DNA of 64,000 nucleotides from the NCBI GenBank assembly GCA_030015575.1, contig JASDDO010000019.1, positions 510,294,986 to 510,358,985 on the forward strand, read 5' to 3'. A program made the position numbers and the translations under genes. Source of the stretch: Agapanthus africanus. Taxonomy: Eukaryota > Streptophyta > Magnoliopsida > Asparagales > Amaryllidaceae. Below the pieces are notes generated by a model. That model was not told the DNA's origin and made no database searches. It saw only the letters and a program-made list of their open reading frames with translations. How positions within the stretch are numbered: the first letter of the stretch is position 1; each line of letters starts with the position of its first letter. This document shows, one piece after another, positions 44,901 to 57,196 of this stretch.

Positions 44901-45196
44901 AGAAGTTCATTACTGAACTTGGAGTGGTTCCATCCATTGAGCATCCAATACCTTTGTATTGCGATAACAATGGAGCGGTGGCTTTGGCCAAGGAACCCAG
45001 GTCCCATCAGCGATCCAGGCATATTCTGAGGCGGTATCACCTGATCCGGGAGATAGTTGATCGCCGGGAGATCGAGGTCAGGAGAGTTGACATGAAGAAC
45101 AACACGGCGGATCCACTCACGAAGGCCATTCCCCAGATACAGTTTGAGAGACTCTTCGAGATGCTCGGTATGCGATACTACAGCAGCTGGCCCTAG
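41951..45196 (+). pseudogene. Copia polyprotein of element B: gag remnant, protease, integrase, RT, RNase H; two nonsense codons
   Basis: One frame runs from ATG 41951 to TAG 45194-45196, broken only by TGA at 42215-42217 and TGA at 44663-44665. Gag is nearly gone: about 70 residues precede the protease box LDTGSGSHIC (42158), with no zinc knuckle, where the family has several hundred. Integrase has its HHCC zinc site (WHCRLGHINA near 42570, CQSCLKGK near 42660) and DDE residues in HSDVCGP (about 42742), RSDRGGEY (about 42930) and SERRNRTL (about 43042). RT has QMDVKTAFLNG (about 43950) and YVDD (44210-44221). RNase H has TDSSFQSDKDD and CDNNGAVALAKEP. It ends just before the polypurine tract. 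Confidence 0.93.
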
Positions 45197-45210
45197 TGCA
45201 AGTGGGAGAT
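45197..45210 (+). other. Polypurine tract of element B
   Basis: tgcaagtgggagat lies between the pol stop codon and the 3' LTR. Confidence 0.9.
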
Positions 45211-46669
45211 TGTTAGTTGTATGTATGCCCTAGAGGCCAGTATTGTACAGATGATGTATATTATATTGGATGCTTGGACATATATAGAGATGACTTTCTT
45301 GCTCGATATGATAGTATGCTATCTGGTTACTCTTTATCTTAACATGTACACTTGTCTCTTTAAACTGTCTTATAGTTACATGTTGGTAAAGCCCTTAGGA
45401 TGTGTACTTGACTATCTGGACTATGATGCAGATCATACTAGTGGGGACATGGTAGTCCATAAGTACATCCTTCAAGGTCCCTAGTCGTGGGTGTATCGAG
45501 ACAGGGCATCGATATACCAGTGTAGACTAGCGTATACGCTTCTCGACCCATGAGATGGGCGATGGATGATCCCATATCCATTGGTATTTGACATCAGAGA
45601 TGGTGTACGGGTGATCAGTGGAGACTGGGTACACTGGACGGACTCGCCGAGAACTCCCAGATGGTATTATACCTCACGTCAGATGGCAGTTCTCAGGTGA
45701 CACTTATGCAGGTTAGTCTGTAGACCCTAGATCGTCATAGAGTCTTATGTGATTCCCACTGTGCTTTGATCTCCACCTTACCACGTCCATGAGGGCATGC
45801 AAAACGGTGGTCTTTGGGCACAGTCCCGAGTCACATGAAGGCAATGAGCGATAGGAGGGGTTTCGTCTCTCCCGGTATTGGGGGTTGATGTTGCGCTGTG
45901 CTTGATTGGCCATAACAGGGAAGTCCCTGGCCAGGGCTGATCAGAGATTTGCTGGTAAGTGTTACCAGTTGTTTCTCGACCCGTTATGAGCCTCACATCG
46001 GCACGACTTATCGGTTATTGGGGTCTGACGTTTACCACCCCTAGACTTGATGTGCGACATTTCAGACGAACAGACCGGACTGTACGGTAAGTGTTACTGG
46101 TTGGATTCACAGGAGTGTGAGCGGGCTAGCTCGTCGATCTTCTGATCGCTCAATACCCGGGTGGCCGTTACGTTTAGCAGACCGCTTGCGGCTTGTGGGT
46201 GATTGATATGATCATCATCTGCTACCGGCGTATTGACGAGTCTTTAGAGTCCTACACAGAGGTTTCCTGGCTCATGCGATACGAAATAGGAGCGCATATG
46301 AGATATGTGCAGGACCGAGAATAATGCGTGTATGTGATACCGTATTCCATTCTCGCGATGAATGTATCGATTGGTTATATTCGATATAACCTAGATATCG
46401 AATCAACGATTGATTCGATAAGCCGATACATAGGATACTAGTCGGTTATATGCGATATGACCGGATCGTTAAGTCAAGTGTTGATTTAATAATTTAATGT
46501 ATAATTATATATTTGATATATTACTTTGCATTAGCTAGTATTAGTTCACTTTATATGGATTTTCTCACTTGATGTGCAAGAAGTATATGTGATATACTTT
46601 TGTGCACATATTTGTATCATGTTTGATGATACTTGATCATTTAGTTAAGTGTATAGAATTAAACCATGA
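45211..46669 (+). repeat. 3' LTR of element B, left part (1459 bp)
   Basis: It matches 36840-38303 with scattered substitutions and is interrupted by gypsy C after CATGA (46665-46669). The remainder is 57197-57960. Confidence 0.92.
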
Positions 46670-47616
46670 TGTCACGACCCGAAGTTTGGCCCGTGACCGG
46701 CACTTAACCATGTAACGTCTACAGGCGTAACGCGACTAAGTGAACCGAAAACCCAGAAATCAAACCAGTGAAAGTATAGAGTGTTAGAAGTTTTAAAGGA
46801 AGCACTACTAAAATCATGATAAGAAACTAAGTAAACAATCTCCAAGAAAACAATATACGACGCCGTAGCGAAGATCAAGATCCACAAGTGGGAACATCAC
46901 AGATATAATAAACTGCAAGTACAGCCGGCTCACAACGAGCTCGACACCAGAATACAAAATAGTCCAACATCGTCCTCACACTGTTTCTAAGTCAAATACA
47001 TACATGGTAGATGGAGAATACTAGATACAACAATGTACATACTGAAAGATAAACAGATACCGCACAAAACCCACCTATCAGCAAAAGAGCTAGTACACCA
47101 ACTGTGGGGGTATCTGTGCCAAAAGATGCAAAGCAGCCTGCCGCGACTACTCCGAAGGGCAACCTGCAAACACTGTGGCACAACGGGGGTGAGTTGCCAA
47201 CTCGTGAATAGAGATAACATAAAAAGGTAATCGCGAGCATGTACGTACTACACTACTCTATCATATGCCAACAGATGATATCAATATGGGATGGGCAGTA
47301 TGTGCAATAATCATGCAAGTGCTCTATAGGGTCCTGTACTACCATATGAGGTACAAATGCTCTAACAGGTAATGCATCTACAGGATGAGGTACAAAAGTA
47401 ATGCTGAGCAGGGGCAATATAATATCTACACGGAATGTCAACGCGGAACATATATAATCGGCTTCTCAATGCACCCAGATCTCCCAAAACTAGCTCATGC
47501 GCCGGCACTCTCCTCGGCCCTCAATCCTGTACATCTCTGAGAATCCCGAGTGCCCAACATCGGCACCCAAATATCATAAATACTCGTGTCTAGCATCGAC
47601 ACGCAAAACATCCTGT

Positions 47617-47820
47617 ATCGGGCATCCGTCATTCCGGGTCAGCCCTCTCTCAAAGTATATATATCGGGAATCCGTCAGTCCGGGTCATCCCTCTCTCAAT
47701 ACATCGGGCATCCGTCATTCCGGGTCAGCCCTCTCTCAATACATCGGGCATCCGTCATTCCGGGTCAGCCTTATATCAATCCATCGGGCATCCGTCAGTC
47801 CGGGTCAGCCCTCTCTCAAA
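47617..47820. repeat. Five tandem ~40-bp units in the C 3' LTR
   Basis: Units contain atcgggcatccgtcattccg followed by ggtcagccctctctca, with minor changes. The other LTR has the same five at 55018-55221. Confidence 0.88.
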
Positions 47821-47985
47821 GTATATGCCTCTAGCACCGAGAAAACACGGGGCGGCGCCCCAAAATATCATATCAAGGGAACCGGGTTTTTAAATGATTA
47901 CTTATTTGAAAAGGCCACGGTTCCCAAATCCAGAAATCACATGAAATCTCAACCAATAATACAAGTAATTGTGATGTGATATGTG

Positions 47986-48195
47986 CATCAAGTATGAGTA
48001 TCAAGTCATGTCACATATAGATAAGCTACAATGCAATGATCCAATGTGATATAGGTATCAAATATGAGTATCAAGTCATGTCACATATAGATAAGCTACA
48101 ATGCAATAATCCAATGTGATATAGGTATCAAATATGAGTATCAAGTCATGTCACATATAGATAAGCTACAATGCAATGATCAATGTGATGTGTGT
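47986..48195. repeat. Three 70-bp tandem units in the C 3' LTR
   Basis: Each unit contains atgagtatcaagtcatgtca and ctacaatgcaatgatcc. The partner LTR has four units (55387-55666), so the copy number changed after or during insertion. Confidence 0.88.
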
Positions 48196-49719
48196 AGTAG
48201 GTATGCAATGCACTAGCTAGTAACCATGAACATGCAATATATATATAAGGAACGCTATAAGGTCCTATCTGCCCTGACGTAGAACGCCATGCGGGCGATA
48301 TCCCCGTAGATGTGAAATCTACTCACCGTAGCCTTCCACTAGGTATAGCCAACAACCTGTTTCCCCTCCTGCGCGGCGTCCGCTGTACTCGCCTGCGAAC
48401 CTATAATTACACAATATATCACACGTAAGCTTGAAATCACAGAAACGCGACATTTAAGCCGAACCAGTAACTCGTGTCGCGAACCAAGCGCGCGTGTGCA
48501 CGATACGCTAAAACGTGTAGTTACGCGCCTGAACACGCCCCGACGCGATGCGATACGCAGAAACCCAAAACCCACACACACGTATCACGCGTGTCGCGAA
48601 AGGTTGAAAATACGGGAAAAATAGGTATTCTACCCCAGATTTTGATACAGGAAATATATTGCAAAACTATATATACCATAACAACCCAAATTGCAGCAGA
48701 CACCCACACACCAAACCCCAACCCTTGGCTCCCCTATCTGACCGCAATTTGCGGCCAGAATGCAATAATTGGCGGCCAGACTTGGGAATTGGGTTCCCAG
48801 GTTTGGTTGGTGCACTCTATTCTCCCCATACATGCTATAGTAACATCTAGATTTCTACTGAAAAGTCTCGGGTAGTAGCAGATTTCCTACAGTGCCTTTA
48901 TCAGTTCAAATCATACATTTTGCACAAAAAAAAATGCGACTTTACGGTATTTTGATGAAATCTGAAACAAACCTAGGTTTAATCCCACACTAATAACTTA
49001 TTAACAAGCTAATCAAGCCACAACAACACAAATTTAACATATTAACACTAAACCCCTTTCAATAGCACTAAAAAGGCATAAAAATATGATATTTCTAAAC
49101 TAAACATGCAAGTTATGAAAATTGGGTGCTAGGATTGAGATTTATACCTTCTAATGACCTTAAAAACTACCTAAAGTCCAGTCCCTCCCTCAAGTGTGCA
49201 GATTAGCCTTGAACACCTCCAAAAACCTTGCTTTTTTCATGTTTTGTGATGGAAAGATGTGGTTTTTGTGTAGGATTTGTTTGGGATTCAAAAGGGAAGT
49301 GAAAAGGAGGAGAAAGGATGAAGAAAATGGGAGGGAATTTCTGCTGGGGCTGCAGGAATTCTGAAGTGGGGAGAGGAGAGAGAGAGAAGCAATGAAATGG
49401 GTCCAAAAGTCAAAATCTCTACCTAACACCATGCTCCTTTGTTTATTTGGATTTCTTTTCTTTTGTTGTTTCTTTTGAAATTATAAAAAGGGTTTAGAAA
49501 AGGATTTAAATGGTGGGGAAAAGAGTTTGCAACCATGCACAAGAATGGTTAACAAGTCACAAGAAAAGTCTAAGTGTGCAAGTGTGCACAACAAGGGAAA
49601 ATTTCCAATATGCTAACACTACCAATAATAACTATAAATCCTATGAACACACAAATATAAAAATATGCATAGCTACTAATTATCACCAAAACAATCAACG
49701 AAAATTTCAAGGTGTTACA

Positions 49720-49734
49720 ATCTACCCCCCTTAA
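49720..49734 (-). other. Polypurine tract of gypsy C
   Basis: On the minus strand ttaaggggggtagat lies directly before the 3' LTR (TGTAACACC), which fits a plus-strand primer. Confidence 0.85.
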
Positions 49735-49765
49735 AGAAATTCGGTCCCCGAATTTAAAAAAAAAT

Positions 49766-50146
49766 CTAACCATACGCACCTTCAAAAAGGTGGGGAAACC
49801 TCTTCATCATCTCGCTTTCGGTCTCCCAAGTGACTTCCTCGCCGCGCTGGCCACGCCAAAGTATCTTGACGGATGGTATTCCTTTCGACCTCAATTCCTT
49901 CACTTGTCGATCCAAGATCGTCACCGGCTGCTCCGCATAGGAAAGGTCGCGCTTAAGCTGGATCGTCGGGTGCTGAATCGCATGCGAATGATCATGAAGA
50001 TATCTGCGGAGTATCGAAACGTGAAATACGGGATGCACGCCTGGAAAACTGGGCGGAAGGGCTAAACGATACGCAACTGCACCAATTCGCTCAAGGACCT
50101 CCAATGGGGCCCACATATCTGGGACTGAGCTTCCCCTTCTTCCCAA
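49766..50146 (-). pseudogene. Gypsy C integrase C-terminus with chromodomain
   Basis: About 125 residues. They start in the integrase tail (WAPLEVLERIGAVAYRLALP, then HPVFHVSILRRY) and continue into a chromodomain-like end (PVTILDRQVKELRSKGIP, VKILWR, EEVTWE). The chromodomain guides insertion by binding chromatin in chromoviruses. The WERE-type end (VTWETESEM) and the LDR.VK.LR.K pattern are typical of the Tekay (Del) clade. Its frame differs from the integrase core upstream, so a frameshift lies near 50100-50146. Confidence 0.87.
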
Positions 50147-51205
50147 ACCTCATCACACCTTTCATTGGGGAGACCCTCAAGAAAACATGATCACCTAACA
50201 GAAAACTTAAGCCTGCGCCGACGACGGTCCGCATAAGATCTCTGCCTACTCTGGCTGCTCTCATCCAATCGCGAATCAACTGGACCTTCGCTGTCGTCTC
50301 CTCCCCAACCTGTGGCCCTAAGATACTGCTCTCACTGAGCTCCGTCCAACAGGTGGGTGATCTGCATCTCCTCCCATAAAGAGCCTCAAACGGTGCCATC
50401 TGAATGGTCTCCTGGTAGCTGTTGTTGTAGGGGAACCCTACCAAGGGCAAATGATGATCCCAGCTACCTCCGAGATCTAGTACACAGGCCCTGAGCATGT
50501 CCTCGAGAGTCTGAACGGTCCGCTCTGACTGTCCGTCGGTCTGCGGATGAAACGCTGTGCTGAAACTCAAACGAGTGCCCAAAGCCTCCTGAAGCCTCTG
50601 CCATAGCCGGCTGATAAACTGGGTGCCCCTATCGGACACAATGCATGTCGGAACTCTGTGCAGTCGTACAATCTCATCAATGTAAATCTGGCATACTGGG
50701 CAAAACCGGAAGGCGTCTTCGCCAGTATGAAGTGAGCCGCTTCCGTCAAACGATCCACGATCACCCAGATGGAGTTATACCCTCGACTAGTCCTGGATAG
50801 ACCCACCACGAAATCCATCGAACTCTATTCCCATTTCCACTACGGAATAGGTAACAGCTGTAGCTCTCCCGCGGGCCTCTGGTGCTCAGCCTTGACTTGC
50901 TGACAAGTCAGGCATCTCGATACAAAATCTGCAATGTCCCTCTTCATACCGTCCCACCAGTAAACATCTTTCAAATCATAGTACGTCTTGGTGGAACCGG
51001 GATGAACACTATATACCGATCGATGTGCATCCTCAAGAATCTCGCGCCGCAATCCCTTAGCATCTGGTACGCACAGTCTAGCTCCAAATCGTAGTATCCC
51101 CTGATCATCGATCACGAACTCGGAAAATTTGCCCTGTCCTATCCGTGTCCTGCTCTCTGAACTGCGGCCATCGCTGTGCTGTGCCTCTTGTATACAGTCA
51201 AGCAA
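50091..51205 (-). pseudogene. Gypsy C integrase, zinc domain and catalytic core, frameshifted
   Basis: The N-terminal HHCC zinc site is at about 50875-51000 (AHRSVYSVHPGS, then CLTCQQVK). The core follows in another piece (50818-50660): VIVDRLTEAAHF holds the first catalytic Asp. The third piece (50639-50091) has the second Asp in SDRGTQF and the Glu region around HPQTDGQSERT. Three frames are used, so at least one frameshift and one stop interrupt it. An integrase of this type inserts the element's DNA copy into the chromosome; this copy cannot. Confidence 0.9.
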
Positions 51206-51379
51206 CTGTGGGCGTGCACGAACATGCGCAATTCGTCCTCTGATCGGCGTAAACTCGAATCTGTACCCGGCTGTCGCATAAGATCTGCCAATCTGCCGAC
51301 GACTGCCTCTGCACTGTGCTCAAGCAGGATAGACTACCCCCGGGCCTCCTGCTCAAAGCATCAGCCACAACGTTAGTCC

Positions 51380-51721
51380 TGCCGGGTGATACAAGATCTC
51401 ACAATCGTAGTCCTTCACTAACTCCATCCATCGGCGCTGTCCAAGGTTCAGGTCTCGCTACTGAAATCTATACTTTAAGCTCTTGTGGTCGGTGAATATC
51501 TGGCACGACTCTCCATACAGATAATGTCGCCAGATCTTGAGTGCAAAGACCACTGCAGCCATCTCCAGATCATGAGTAGGGTAATTCTGCTCATGTCTCT
51601 TTAATTGCCGTGAAGCATACGCAATCCCCCTGTCATGCTGCATCAAAACGCACCCCAACCCTACTCGTGAAGCATCGCAGTAGGCCACAAATCCGTCTGA
51701 TCCCGAAGGCAATGATAACAC
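51380..51721 (-). pseudogene. Gypsy C RNase H
   Basis: Residues include [16 protein letters not shown] (first Asp), [16 protein letters not shown] (Glu) and [10 protein letters not shown] (second Asp), the standard gypsy RNase H pattern. A stop at 51460-51458 cuts the frame just after KYRFQ. Beyond it MELVKDYDCEILYHP is still readable before another break. Confidence 0.88.
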
Positions 51722-51732
51722 TGGTGTCGTAG

Positions 51733-52465
51733 TCAGTAGAGCCCGTAGCTGCTGGAAACTGTGCTCACGCTCCTCCGTCCAATCGAAGCGAACTCCCTTT
51801 TTCTGGTCAACCCGGTTAAAGGTGTAGCAATGCGAGAGAAGTCCTGCACGAATCGCCGGTAATAGCCTGCCAGCCCTAGAAAGCTGCGAATCTCCGTCAC
51901 TAACGTGGGTCTAGGCCAACTCCGAACCGCCTGGTCAACACATATACCATCTCGTGTAATCACGTGCCCCAAGAAGTCCACGCTGTCTAGCCAGAAGGCA
52001 CACTTGGAGAATTTGGCGAAAAACTGATGCTCCCTCAAGGTCTGCAGTGTGATCCGCAGGTGCTGTTCGTGCTCCTCTCTACTCCGAGAATACACCAAGA
52101 TATCGTCAATAACCACCATAACGAACAGATCAAGATACGGCCGGAAAATACGGTTCATCATGTCCAAAAATGCTGCTGGCGCGTTGGTGAGTCCAAACGA
52201 CATCACCAAAAACTCATAATGGCCGTAACGAGTACTGAAAGCTTTCCTAGGAATGTCCTCCTGTCGAACCCGCGGCTGGTGGTAGCCCGATCGCAAATCG
52301 ATCCTCGAAAAGTATCCTGCCCCCCCCCTGAAGCTGGTCGAACAAATCGTCGATGCGTGGCAAAGGATATTGATTCCGCACTGTCACCTTATTCAGCTGG
52401 CGGTAGTCAATACACAAACGCAACAGCCGTCTTTCTTCTTGACGAACAGGACTAAAGCACCGCAA
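51733..52465 (-). pseudogene. Gypsy C reverse transcriptase, frameshifted
   Basis: Fingers and palm come from two frames: [20 protein letters not shown] (52430-52370), then a break near 52290-52330, then [20 protein letters not shown] and the catalytic [12 protein letters not shown] (about 52080-52115). The thumb and connection follow ([24 protein letters not shown]). VIDD stands for the usual F/Y-x-DD. The enzyme would copy element RNA to DNA in the particle. Confidence 0.9.
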
Positions 52466-53396
52466 GGAGAAACACTGGGTCGAATAAGTCCTTTACCCAG
52501 CAAGTCCTGCAACTGACCCTTCCACTCTCTAAGTTCCGCCGGGGCCATCCAATAAAGCGGTACCGAAATAGGTCCCGTACCAGGAACCAAATCAATGCAG
52601 AAAGAATTATCACGCTCGGGCGGTCGTCCAGGAAGCTCGTCAGGGAACACATCAGGGAACTCGCTACCAACCGGAACCCGATCCAAAAGAACCTCTATAG
52701 CCCTAGTATCGCAAACATATGCGAGAAATCCCTGACATCCCTTCCGCAAAAGCTGTCCAGCGCGAACAGAAGAATTCACACCGTGAGGGGTGGCACTACG
52801 GTCCCCCAACACAACAACAACCGACTTGCCGGGAAAACAAAATCGAACTGTCTTCTCGCGGCCGTCAACAGAAGCATAGCACGTGGCTAACCAAATCCAT
52901 GTCCAAAAGAACGTCGAAGTCCAACATCTCATGAAGGATCGAAACGACCGGCAACTCTTTCTCGCCGATACGGACGGTACAGGATCGGAACACGTGCCTA
53001 ATAACAAACGACTCTCCCGCAGGAGTAGTCACAACTAGCGGTTGACCAAGCAAACCGGACTCTCTACTCAAACTCAGCACAAGGTGTGTAGATACATACG
53101 GGTACGTGGAAACACATGAGCAAAAGGACCCGGATCAAACAATACGTGTGCAACAAAGGACAAACTAAAAGAGTACCTGAAACCACAGCATCGGATACCC
53201 GCACGTCCCGATGAGTCGAAGCAAAAACTTGTGCCTGACCTTCATTTGCGACTAACCGAACTCCTCCTCTACTAGCCTGACCCCTCTGTGCAAACCTTCC
53301 TCGTCCACGACGTCTCAGAACACGACCCTGACGTGCTGTGAAGAAACACTGCCTGATGAGGTGTTGAAGGCTTCCGCATCGTAAACACCTACGCAC
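52466..53396 (-). pseudogene. Gypsy C gag zinc knuckle, protease and start of RT, frameshifted
   Basis: A CCHC knuckle CLRCGSLQHLIRQC sits at the start (about 53390-53345), with spacing CX2CX4HX4C. The protease region is broken by frameshifts. The active-site stretch reads FDPGPFAHVF in one frame (about 53120-53150), so the usual D-S/T-G is altered. It is followed by SRESGLLGQPLVVTTPAGES and MLDFDVLLDMDLVSH in another frame (53080-52865). A third frame (to 52393) then gives FPDVFPDELPGRPPERD, the conserved stretch leading into RT. Confidence 0.82.
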
Positions 53397-53834
53397 TGAA
53401 TGCTGTCCTGCCTGGGGATGGAAGCCAAACGGCTGTCCTCATCCTAAGCCTCTGCTCTGGGCTGGTACACCGGTATGATTCCTCAACTGTTCCGGAATTC
53501 TCACGGTCTCTGGAAGACGTGTCTCGTAAATGAGAGCTGCCTCCACCGGTGCTATGTAGGGGACGGAATACTGCATGATGATCGCAAGGAACAACTGGGT
53601 AACAGGGGTGGCAACCACCTGTCGCTGCACTCGAACGACCTCTATCAATGAGCTCATCGCCTGGTAAAGGCCCTGCATCTCTACCACTAGTCTAGCGACC
53701 TGAGCTGCCGTAGGGGAAACAATCTGTCCTGGTGCAACAGGAGTATTACTCGGATTAGTCCTTGTCTCAGATGAATCAACTCGAACCTCGGCCCTCACGG
53801 CCGCTCTCCGCGCCCTCGTAGTCCTTGGCGGCAT
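53397..53834 (-). pseudogene. Gypsy C gag, truncated
   Basis: The likely start ATG is at 53834-53832 (MPPRTTRARRAAVRAEVR), a common opening for Tekay gag. It continues with a helix-rich stretch (AAQVARLVVEMQGLYQAMS) and reaches the zinc knuckle after only about 145 residues. The central capsid-like part, normally a few hundred residues, is missing. An in-frame TGA lies at 53441-53439. Such a gag could not assemble particles. Confidence 0.82.
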
Positions 53835-54051
53835 ATTGGCTATCAGAAACAACAGGATTCGATAAGGATACGGAAATCGAATTGCACAAATGTATATACT
53901 CAAGGAGGAATTTAAATCAACAAGTCCTAAGGTCGCGTAGGCGGAGTACCGTGTCGTGAGTATGCCGCGGAACATACACACGCTACGCTACCCTGCCGCA
54001 GCTACCTACTCCATCATACCAGGATCGTCCTACACTCCGAAAGGTAAAACC

Positions 54052-54067
54052 TAGGCTCTGATACCAA
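54052..54067 (-). other. Primer-binding site of gypsy C
   Basis: On the minus strand TTGGTATCAGAGCCTA follows the 5' LTR after a few bases. It is the initiator-Met-tRNA site. Confidence 0.9.
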
Positions 54068-54070
54068 CTT

Positions 54071-57000
54071 TTTCACGACCCGAAGTTTGGCCCGTGACCG
54101 GCACTTAACCACGTAACGTCTACAGGCGTAACGCGACTAAGTGAACCGAAAACCCAGAAATCAAACCAGTGAAAGTATAGAGTGTTAGAAGTTGTAAAGG
54201 AAGCACTACTAAAATCATGATAAGAAACTAAGTAAACAATCTCCAAGAAAACAATATACGACGCCGTAGCGAAGATCAAGATCCACAAGTGGGAACATCA
54301 CAGATAGAATAAACTGCAAGTACAGCCGGCTCACAACGAGCTCGACACCAGAATACAAAATAGTCCAACATCGTCCTCACACTGTTTCTAAGTCAAATAC
54401 ATACATGGTAGATGGAGAATACTAGACACAACAATGTACATACTGAAAAATAAACAGATACCGCACAAAACCCACCTATCGGCAAAAGAGCTAGTACACC
54501 AACTGTGGGGGTATCTGTGCCAAAAGATGCAAAGCAGCCTGCCGCGACTACTCCGAAGGGCAACCTGCAAACACTGTGGCACAACGGGGGTGAGTTGCCA
54601 ACTCGTGAATAGAGATAACATAAAAGGGTAATCGCGAGCATGTACGTACTACACTACTCTATCATATGCCAACAGATGATATCAATATGGGATGGGCAGT
54701 ATGTGCAATAATCATGCAAGTGCTCTATAGGGTCCTGTACTACCATATGAGGTACAAATGCTCTAACAGGTAATGCATCTACAGGATGAGGTACAAAAGT
54801 AATGCTGAGCAGGGGCAATATAATATCTACACGGAATGTCAACGTGGAACATATATAATCGGCTTCTCAATGCACCCAGATCTCCCAAAACTAGCTCATG
54901 CGCCGGCACTCTCCTCGGCCCTCAATCCTGTACATCTATGAGAATCCCGAGTGCCCAACATCGGCACCCAAATATCATAAATACTCGTGTCTAGCATCGA
55001 CACGCAAAACATCCTGTATCGGGCATCCGTCATTCCGGGTCAGCCCTCTCTCAAAGTATATATATCGGGAATCCGTCAGTCCGGGTCATCCCTCTCTCAA
55101 TACATCGGGCATCCGTCATTCCGGGTCAGCCCTCTCTCAATACATCGGGCATCCGTCATTCCGGGTCAGCCCTATATCAATCCATCGGGAATCTGTCAGT
55201 CCGGGTCAGCCCTCTCTCAAAGTATATGCCTCTAGCACCGAGAAAACACGGGGCGGCGCCCCAAAATATCATATCAAGGGAACCGGGTTTTTAAATGATT
55301 ACTTATTTGAAAAGGCCACGGTTCCCAAATCCAGAAATCACATGAAATCTCAACCAATAATACAAGTAATTGTGATGTGATATGTGCATCAAGTATGAGT
55401 ATCAAGTCATGTCACATATAGATAAGCTACAATGCAATGATCCAATGTGATATAGGTATCAAATATGAGTATCAAGTCATGTCACATATAGATAAGCTAC
55501 AATGCAATGATCCAATGTGATATAGGTATCAAATATGAGTATCAAGTCATGTCACATATAGATAAGCTACAATGCAATGATCCAATGTGATATAGGTATC
55601 AAATATGAGTATCAAGTCATGTCACATATAGATAAGCTACAATGCAATGATCAATGTGATGTGTGTAGTAGGTATGCAATGCACTAGCTAGTAACCATGA
55701 ACATGCAATATATATATAAGGAACGCTATAAGGTCCTATCAGCCCTGACGTAAAACGCCATGCGGGCGATATCCCCGTAGATGTGAAATCTACTCACCGT
55801 AGCCTTCCACTAGGTATAGCCAACAACCTGTTTCCCCTCCTGCGCGGCGTCCGCTGTACTCGCCTGCGAACCTATAATTACACAATATATCACACGTAAG
55901 CTTGAAATCACAGAAACGCGACATTTAAGCCGAACCAGTAACTCGTGTCGCGAACCAAGCGCGCGTGTGCACGATACGCTAAAACGTGTAGTTACGCGCC
56001 TGAACACGCCCCGACGCGTCGCGATACGCAGAAACCCAAAACCCACACACACGTATCACGCGTGTCGCGAAAGGTTGAAAATACGGGAAAAATAGGTATT
56101 CTACCCCAGATTTTGATACAGGAAATATATTGCAAAACTATATATACCATAACAACCCAAATAGCAGCAGACACCCACACCCCAAACCCCAACCCTTGGC
56201 TCCCCTATCTGGCCGCAATTTGCGGCCAGAATGCAATAATTGGCGGCCAGACTTGGGAATTGGGTTCCCAGGTTTGGTTGGTGCACTCTATTCTCCCCAT
56301 ACATGCTATAGTAACATCTAGATTTCTACTGAAAAGTCTCGGGTAGTAGCAGATTTCCTACAGTGCGCTTTATCAGTTCAAATCATACATTTTGCACAAA
56401 AAAAAATGCGACTTTATGGTATTTTGATGAAATCTGAAACAAACCTAGGTTTAATCCCACACTAATAACTTATTAACAAGCTAATCAAGCCACAACAACA
56501 CAAATTTAACATATTAACACTAAACCCCTTTCAATAGCACTAAAAAGGCATAAAAATATGATATTTCTAAACTAAACATGCAAGTTATGAAAATTGGGTG
56601 CTAGGATTGAGATTTATACCTTCTAATGACCTTAAAAACTACCTAAAGTCCAGTCCCTCCCTCAAGTGTGCAGATTAGCCTTGAACACCTCCAAAAACCT
56701 TGCTTTTTTCATGTTTTGTGATAGAAAGATGTGGTTTTTGTGTAGGATTTGTTTGGGATTCAAAAGGGAAGTGAAAAGGAGGAGAAAGGATGAAGAAAAT
56801 GGGAGGGAATTTCTGCTGGGGCTGCAGGAATTCTGAAGTGGGGAGAGGAGAGAGAGAGAAGCAATGAAATGGGTCCAAAAGTCAAAATCTCTACCTAACA
56901 CCATGCTCCTTTGTTTATTTGGATTTCTTTTCTTTTGTTGTTTCTTTTGAAATTATAAAAAGGGTTTAGAAAAGGATTTAAATGGTGGGGAAAAGAGTTT

Positions 57001-57191
57001 GCAACCATGCACAAGAATGGTTAACAAGTCACAAGAAAAGTCTAAGTGTGCAAGTGTGCACAACAAGGGAAAATTTCCAATATGCTAACACTACCAATAA
57101 TAACTATAAATCCTATGAACACACAAATATAAAAATATGCATGGCTACTAATTATCACCAAAACAATCAACGAAAATTTCAAGGTGTTACA
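54071..57191 (-). repeat. 5' LTR of gypsy C (3121 bp)
   Basis: It matches 46670-49719 with about 25 substitutions. It starts TTTCACGACC where the other copy has TGTCACGACC (terminal mutation) and ends GTGTTACA. It holds five ~40-bp units (55018-55221) and four 70-bp units (55387-55666). The extra unit accounts for the length difference. Confidence 0.92.
55387..55666. repeat. Four 70-bp tandem units in the C 5' LTR
   Basis: Same unit as at 47986-48195 but one copy more. The units are nearly identical to each other. Confidence 0.88.
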
Positions 57192-57196
57192 CATGA

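Larger units (their letters stand above)
46670..49719 (-). repeat. 3' LTR of gypsy C (3050 bp)
   Basis: In plus coordinates it starts TGTCACGACCCG and ends GGTGTTACA; on the minus strand it therefore begins TGTAACACC and ends CGTGACA. It holds five ~40-bp repeats (47617-47820) and three 70-bp repeats (47986-48195). Frames inside it, for example 47497-47979, are repeated in the other LTR and are not genes. Confidence 0.92.
46670..57191 (-). mobile_element. Ty3/gypsy chromovirus C (Tekay type), complete but defective (10.5 kb)
   Basis: LTRs at 46670-49719 and 54071-57191 frame a 4.35-kb interior on the minus strand. The target duplication CATGA is perfect (46665-46669 and 57192-57196). The order on the minus strand is primer site, gag, protease, RT, RNase H, integrase, chromodomain, polypurine tract, which is that of Ty3/gypsy chromoviruses. 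LTR copies differ by about two dozen substitutions (under 1%), one base, and one 70-bp repeat unit. The coding region lacks the gag capsid part and shifts frame many times, more than expected at this LTR age, so it was probably defective on arrival. Confidence 0.92.

Noticed and set aside
47617-47820. CRISPR-like array of ~40-bp units
   Set aside because: Units are contiguous tandem repeats without unique spacers, occur in both LTRs of a plant gypsy element, and CRISPR is not expected in plant nuclear DNA.
47497-47979. 160-residue frame with repeated peptide in the C LTR
   Set aside because: It is the translation of the ~40-bp tandem repeats in an LTR and has no start context or homolog I know.
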